This document shows positions 60,764 to 64,000 of a DNA stretch of 64,000 nt, one piece after another. Numbering within the stretch: position 1 is the first letter of the stretch; each line of letters starts with the position of its first letter. Made by a program: the position numbers and the translations under genes. The notes under the pieces were generated by a model. That model worked only from the letters and a program-made list of their open reading frames with translations, ran no database searches and was not told the origin of the DNA. The stretch is from Acetatifactor muris (GTDB lineage Bacteria; Bacillota; Clostridia; Lachnospirales; Lachnospiraceae), in NCBI RefSeq assembly GCF_024623325.1, contig NZ_JANJZD010000016.1:62001-126000 (forward strand), in the 5' to 3' direction.

Positions 60764-61315
60764 ATGAAAAATTTCAAAAGAGAAAATTTATTGTTTTCCT
60801 TATGCGGATTGAATTGTGGTCTATGCCCTATGAACCTCAATCAATACTGTCCCGGCTGTGGCGGCGGAGAGGGAAATCAATCCTGTTCCATAGCAAAATG
60901 CAGTTTGCAGCATGAAAAGGTTGAATATTGTTACCAGTGTGAAAATTATCCCTGCGAAAAGTATGATAACATAGATGCGTTTGATTCCTTTATTACACAC
61001 CAACATCAAAAGCAGGATATGAAGAAATTCAGGCAACTGGGAGTAAGTCTATATTCAGCGGAACAGCAGCGAAAGAAAGTCCTGTTAAATCATCTGTTGA
61101 ATACTTATAATGACGGACGAAAAAAGACATTATTTTGCGTTGCAGTCAATTTGTTAGAAATAGATGATTTGGAAAATATCATCAATGAACTGGACAAGAA
61201 TACCTTAAACCTTTCATTAAAAGAGAAAGCCGCTTATGCCGCCAGTTTACTCCAAAAAATATCGGTAAATAAAAATATAATTCTGAGATTACGTAAAAAA
61301 AGGAATGAACAATAA
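60764..61315 (+). CDS. DUF3795 family Cys-rich protein
   Basis: The 183-aa protein begins MKNFKRENLLFSLCGLNCGL and has LCPMNLNQYCPGCGGGEGN, then CSIAKCSLQHEKVEYCYQCE and YPCEKYDN, the Cys-rich metal-binding pattern of DUF3795. The rest is helical with KKFRQLGVSLYSAEQQRKKV. Its role is unknown; many relatives are thought to bind zinc. The ATG at 60764 follows GGAGGATCTCCC; the frame begins at 60743. A second, shorter DUF3795 gene lies 166 bases away on the other strand. Confidence 0.8.
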   Translation: MKNFKRENLLFSLCGLNCGLCPMNLNQYCPGCGGGEGNQSCSIAKCSLQHEKVEYCYQCENYPCEKYDNIDAFDSFITHQHQKQDMKKFRQLGVSLYSAEQQRKKVLLNHLLNTYNDGRKKTLFCVAVNLLEIDDLENIINELDKNTLNLSLKEKAAYAASLLQKISVNKNIILRLRKKRNEQ

Positions 61316-61349
61316 AGCAAATACCTGTTTACCAAATGATGTCTCTTCT

Positions 61350-61470
61350 TTTTGCTGCTATACCAGCCCATCACTTCCTCAAACCACTTAATGGTTTTAG
61401 TCATATCTTCTGTGAAATAAACAGGCACATTTTCCTTTACAAAATACCCTTTTCGGTAAATCTACTCATA
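61350..61470 (-). pseudogene. VOC (glyoxalase-like) family fragment
   Basis: A minus-strand text reads GYFVKENVPVYFTEDMTKTI and KWFEEVMGWYS, the first strand and helix of a vicinal-oxygen-chelate protein, then loses similarity. A stop lies seven codons upstream and no ribosome site is near. The rest of the fold is missing. Confidence 0.5.
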
Positions 61471-61480
61471 ATATTCTCCG

Positions 61481-61750
61481 TTAAATTTCCTTTGCCCATT
61501 TTATGCACTGTGCGATTCTGGCACCGTGAGGGGTGTCGCCCTGTTCAGGATCGCAGGAATACTGCATCAAAAGCTCACACGGGATATCCGGGCATTCCCC
61601 GCAATGAAGAAAGCCTTTATCCTGACAGCATACCGCAACAGGACATTCTCCATGGAAAGGATGTCCGTTTGTCTCAATACACCCGTTGCAACCGCATGTC
61701 TCCTTATATTCGCATCCAGTACAGTGAAGTCCACATCTTGAATCAACCAT
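61481..61750 (-). CDS. Short DUF3795 family Cys-rich protein
   Basis: The 89-aa protein starts MVDSRCGLHCTGCEYKETCG and has CGCNGCIETNGHPFHGECPV, then CGECPDIPCELL, many paired Cys residues that could bind zinc or an iron-sulphur cluster. It is much shorter than the DUF3795 protein encoded on the opposite strand and is a separate member, not its repeat. The ATG at 61750 follows AGGAGGTTATAT. Role unknown. Confidence 0.8.
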   Translation of the reverse strand: MVDSRCGLHCTGCEYKETCGCNGCIETNGHPFHGECPVAVCCQDKGFLHCGECPDIPCELLMQYSCDPEQGDTPHGARIAQCIKWAKEI

Positions 61751-61786
61751 ATATAACCTCCTAGTTTTTTCTTTAACTATATCACT

Positions 61787-61950
61787 TCATACATGACAAC
61801 TGTGTGTCATATTCATATAATTTTTTATGGAGTCCAATGTGGATTTCATTAGTTCAACCATTTCCGGGGGAGCGAGAACTTTCACCTTATTTCCAAGGCC
61901 CTGGAACCACTCCACAGCATCCTTTTGCATGGTAAATTGAAAATCTCGGC
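61787..61950 (-). pseudogene. WYL-type regulator C-terminal fragment
   Basis: The text FQFTMQKDAVEWFQGLGNK, then VKVLAPPEMVELMKSTLDSI and a stop is the usual end of a YafY-type HTH/WYL regulator. The N-terminal DNA-binding part is absent and a stop codon lies just upstream. Confidence 0.55.
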
Positions 61951-61977
61951 ATTGGGATTGTTATATGACCCATATCC

Positions 61978-62110
61978 TATGTTGCAAACTGTCTGGCTAA
62001 GATAAAAGCATACTTCGCAATCCTGATCGCCATAGAACCATCATCATAGCTCTGGCATTCCAAAAGATATATTTCACTCTCTATCCAGCACCATGTCTAT
62101 ACCATCAGTA
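61978..62110 (-). pseudogene. Rpn/YhgA-like nuclease fragment
   Basis: In one frame EIYLLECQSYDDGSMAIRI continues AKYAFILARQFAT and stops; in the next frame the preceding FTDGIDMVLDRE can be read. The ECQSxxDGxMxxRI pattern is that of the Rpn recombination-promoting nuclease or putative transposase family. At least one frameshift separates the parts, and both ends are lost. Confidence 0.5.
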
Positions 62111-62151
62111 AAGAAAAACGTTTCCTTTTCCATTATTCAGTAACGAGGGCA

Positions 62152-62613
62152 TTAGTCCCACCAGCAATAATAAACAGACTGCTCCTCATGGAATAACTTT
62201 GTGCTTGAAATCAACTCCCCATTATCCCCAATAAGAAAAGCCGACTGCCAAAAATCTGTTTCTTCTCCAATATCACTTGGAAATATATCTTTTGGTTCAT
62301 TAAAAATTTGCTTTATTTCGGCAAGCGATAATTTACTGAAAATAATCAAAGTTTCTGCAGTTATAACCCTATCTTTATCTTCCAGTCCATAGACCTGCAC
62401 AAAAATTTTTGCAGTTTTATCTTTGTTGATTAAGTTTTCAATCAGAATAATATATTCCTGTTTTCCTTCAAGACATTCACAGCAGAAATCTGTAAAATTA
62501 TCTGTCGGATCTAAATAGTCTTTATATGAAAACCAATAATTATTTGTATAATTGCTGTTTATTTTATCCGTTTTCAGCAATGTCAAAATAGTTTCTTTTT
62601 GCAGACTATTCAT
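62152..62613 (-). CDS. Unrecognised AT-rich protein, 153 aa
   Basis: The protein begins MNSLQKETILTLLKTDKINS and is acidic, with aromatic-rich ends (NNYWFSYKDYLD and SVYYCWWD). No signal peptide or membrane helix is seen. A good ribosome site (AAGGAGATCAAT) precedes the ATG. Low GC, small size, the acidic character and the neighbour at 62673 resemble immunity genes of polymorphic toxin loci, but no toxin is in view, so this is only an idea. Confidence 0.7.
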   Translation of the reverse strand: MNSLQKETILTLLKTDKINSNYTNNYWFSYKDYLDPTDNFTDFCCECLEGKQEYIILIENLINKDKTAKIFVQVYGLEDKDRVITAETLIIFSKLSLAEIKQIFNEPKDIFPSDIGEETDFWQSAFLIGDNGELISSTKLFHEEQSVYYCWWD

Positions 62614-62672
62614 ATTGATCTCCTTAGAGATATTTATTTCTCATCCTGACACTTCCCATAAAAAAGATTAAA

Positions 62673-63212
62673 TTAATGGTTTTCGAAGCAGTCAAAATTT
62701 AATCCCTCTCCAATACATGAAATTATATCGTGGTGATTAAATCCAATAATCCATTGATATTTTTTTGAAACAATATAATAGTCTAACCAGCCATAGTCTA
62801 AAAAAGCAGTATGGTTTAGCAAGTCAAGGACTTTTACTAATTCAGGTATATAACTTTCAAATATCCAAAATTCTTCTCCCTCATTCCAATCTCTCCCCTT
62901 GTTGATTAGAAAATAAACCATGTTATTCTCTTTTATAATTTGCGGCAAAAAATAAAACCATGTTGAATAATCAACCGCATAACAGCCGAGAAATTTTTTC
63001 ATGCTTTTAGGACTATATCCATTTGTATTAGCCCAGTGCAAACCATTTTTCCATATTTTTGTTTTATCCGCATATTTTTCTACAATCTTCTGATATATAT
63101 TTTCCCACTGATTTCCCCTCACCTTATGAAAGCGTTCTTTCGATATACCACATTGCATTACCATTTCGTGTTCTAATCGAAATATATCACTTGCAGACTT
63201 CTTCATATTCAT
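62673..63212 (-). CDS. DUF6756-like protein, 179 aa
   Basis: The protein starts MNMKKSASDIFRLEHEMVMQ and carries EEFWIFESYIPELVKVL, YYIVSKKYQWIIGFNHHD and CIGEGLNFD. The last parts resemble DUF6756, a family that often sits among immunity genes. The middle is rich in aromatic residues (WFYFLPQII). It lies 59 bases upstream of the 153-aa gene on the same strand and has the same low GC, so they likely came together. The ribosome site is weak (GAGAGTACAAT), and the start is the first ATG. Confidence 0.65.
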   Translation of the reverse strand: MNMKKSASDIFRLEHEMVMQCGISKERFHKVRGNQWENIYQKIVEKYADKTKIWKNGLHWANTNGYSPKSMKKFLGCYAVDYSTWFYFLPQIIKENNMVYFLINKGRDWNEGEEFWIFESYIPELVKVLDLLNHTAFLDYGWLDYYIVSKKYQWIIGFNHHDIISCIGEGLNFDCFENH

Positions 63213-63318
63213 ATTGTACTCTCACTTTCAAATTACCGGTTTATTTTCATTGGATAATCGTCTGCATCCTTATTTATCACTAAAGTAATTATAATCCTGT
63301 TGCTTCCACGACCTAAAC

Positions 63319-63438
63319 GTTTACGGATATCTGAAGTTCCTGCCGGAACACCGGCCATCGAAAGAGATGACCACTGAGCAGCTCGCAGAGCTGGCACCAT
63401 AAAGTGAAAAACTCCACTCTATCAAAAATCGCATGTGA
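63319..63438 (+). pseudogene. IS66-type transposase C-terminal remnant
   Basis: On the plus strand VYGYLKFLPEHRPSKEMTTE continues QLAELAP, a TAA stop, SEKLHSIKNRM and a TGA. IS66 transposases end with this kind of text, with Trp where the first stop now stands. Only the last 40 codons remain. The 63213-63639 gap holds nothing else of note. Confidence 0.5.
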
Positions 63439-63639
63439 ATTATAGTGAATTACTCCACTGTCTCCTAATCATCTGCTTTATTCATCTATTCTTGGCGTGT
63501 TCTTTGTTGTTATTTACTATATCTGTTTAAGTTTTGTGCAAATTCACGCCGTTTTTTACTTCAATTACATCAATTATTCTGGCTTACTGATTTTCTGTTG
63601 CCAAAATGCTGCCGCTTTCACAATAGCATAACTGTGTTT

Positions 63640-64000
63640 TCATTTAGAATAAACTGCATCATTCCTTGAAAGAAGATATACACAATATTGGTTCATGCTT
63701 ATTCCTTCTCTTTTTGAATGCTCAGCTAATAATCGATGCAAACTGCGAGGTATTCTCAATTTAAATTGACCGGAATAATCTTCCAGGCTGTCTGGTTCAT
63801 TAATCTCAACTCCATCTTCAAGTGCAGCTTCAATCCACGCCCTCTTAGCATCCACTGCATTTGCTACCGCAAGTTCCACTGTTTCGCCACAAGTAATACA
63901 CCCCGGAATATCGGGATAAGAAACCACAAATCCCCCTTCATCCTTATCTTCCACGATCTCCATCCGATAAGATAAAGCCATATATTCATTCAGCGTTTTC
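63640..64000 (-). CDS. hicB: HicB family antitoxin, 5' end outside the window
   Basis: The visible 120 residues contain SYRMEIVEDKDEGGFVVSYP, DIPGCITCGETVELAVANA and the C-terminal IPRSLHRLLAEHSKREGISM, a HicB N-domain with a ribbon-helix-helix DNA-binding end. The frame stays open to 64000 (KTLNEYMALSYR), where relatives start a few residues earlier, so the ATG at 63981 is probably internal. HicB neutralises the mRNA-cleaving HicA toxin, which would be expected just upstream, beyond the window. In this group, however, HicB is often solitary. Confidence 0.88.
   Translation of the reverse strand, partial: KTLNEYMALSYRMEIVEDKDEGGFVVSYPDIPGCITCGETVELAVANAVDAKRAWIEAALEDGVEINEPDSLEDYSGQFKLRIPRSLHRLLAEHSKREGISMNQYCVYLLSRNDAVYSK

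Noticed and set aside
1..64000. tRNA, rRNA or riboswitch genes, including a TPP riboswitch near the thiamine kinase
   Set aside because: No clover-leaf, rRNA core or THI-box pattern was seen by reading; a covariance-model search would be needed to exclude a weak one.

Overview
The window looks like the chromosome of a motile, gut-type Lachnospiraceae (Clostridium cluster XIVa). The support is a mid-GC composition, strong AGGAGG ribosome sites, a Firmicutes-type late flagellar cluster (flgM-flgN-flgK-flgK-flgL-fliW-csrA-flaG-fliD-fliS), four flagellin genes with sigma-28 promoters, a LplABC-type sugar ABC transporter and several families common in this group. Assignment below family level is not possible from the sequence alone. 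No rRNA, tRNA or CRISPR array was found.

Layout. (1) 1-10.2 kb: the 5' part of an AAA-ATPase-like protein, a glycerophosphodiesterase, then a glycan or phosphoglycan island. The island holds a fused cytidylyltransferase-oxidoreductase, an 867-aa CDP-glycerol-transferase-like protein with a beta-propeller-like tail, a GT11 fucosyltransferase and a 758-aa GT2-TPR glycosyltransferase. A Uma2-type gene follows. (2) 10.2-28.5 kb: four flagellin genes (three nearly identical outside their centres) and the filament/hook-associated operon, all on the minus strand. Sigma-28 promoters precede each flagellin gene and flaG. Each flagellin leader carries a hairpin with GGA in its loop just upstream of the ribosome site, and csrA and fliW lie in the same cluster, so a CsrA-FliW translational switch is likely. 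(3) 28.5-33.2 kb: an atypical thyX, an orphan PD-(D/E)XK nuclease with a zinc ribbon, thiamine pyrophosphokinase, and an AT-rich two-gene AAA ATPase plus HEPN operon that looks like a defence module. (4) 33.2-47.6 kb: carbohydrate use (nagA, MFS transporter, two Gfo/Idh/MocA oxidoreductases, alpha/beta hydrolase, ABC permeases and solute-binding lipoprotein on the minus strand; nagB-like deaminase and a membrane AraC regulator on the plus strand). (5) 47.6-57.5 kb: a methyltransferase, an ECF sigma factor with a membrane-anchored tail, a frameshifted XRE regulator, a NERD protein, and a four-gene ABC/Gld-type transporter. (6) 57.5-64 kb: a two-component system, then a decay zone of gene fragments (RelA/SpoT, GNAT, VOC, WYL, Rpn-like, IS66), two DUF3795 proteins, two AT-rich immunity-like genes, and a HicB antitoxin cut by the window edge.

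How the parts may work together: the flagellar operon builds the hook-filament junction and filament, FlgM and sigma-28 time the late genes, and CsrA/FliW would match flagellin translation to export. The glycosyltransferase island beside the flagellin array could decorate flagellin or a surface polymer. The sugar block would take up an N-acetylated amino-sugar-containing oligosaccharide and feed it through NagA and NagB to glycolysis. These functional links are inferences from gene order and family membership.
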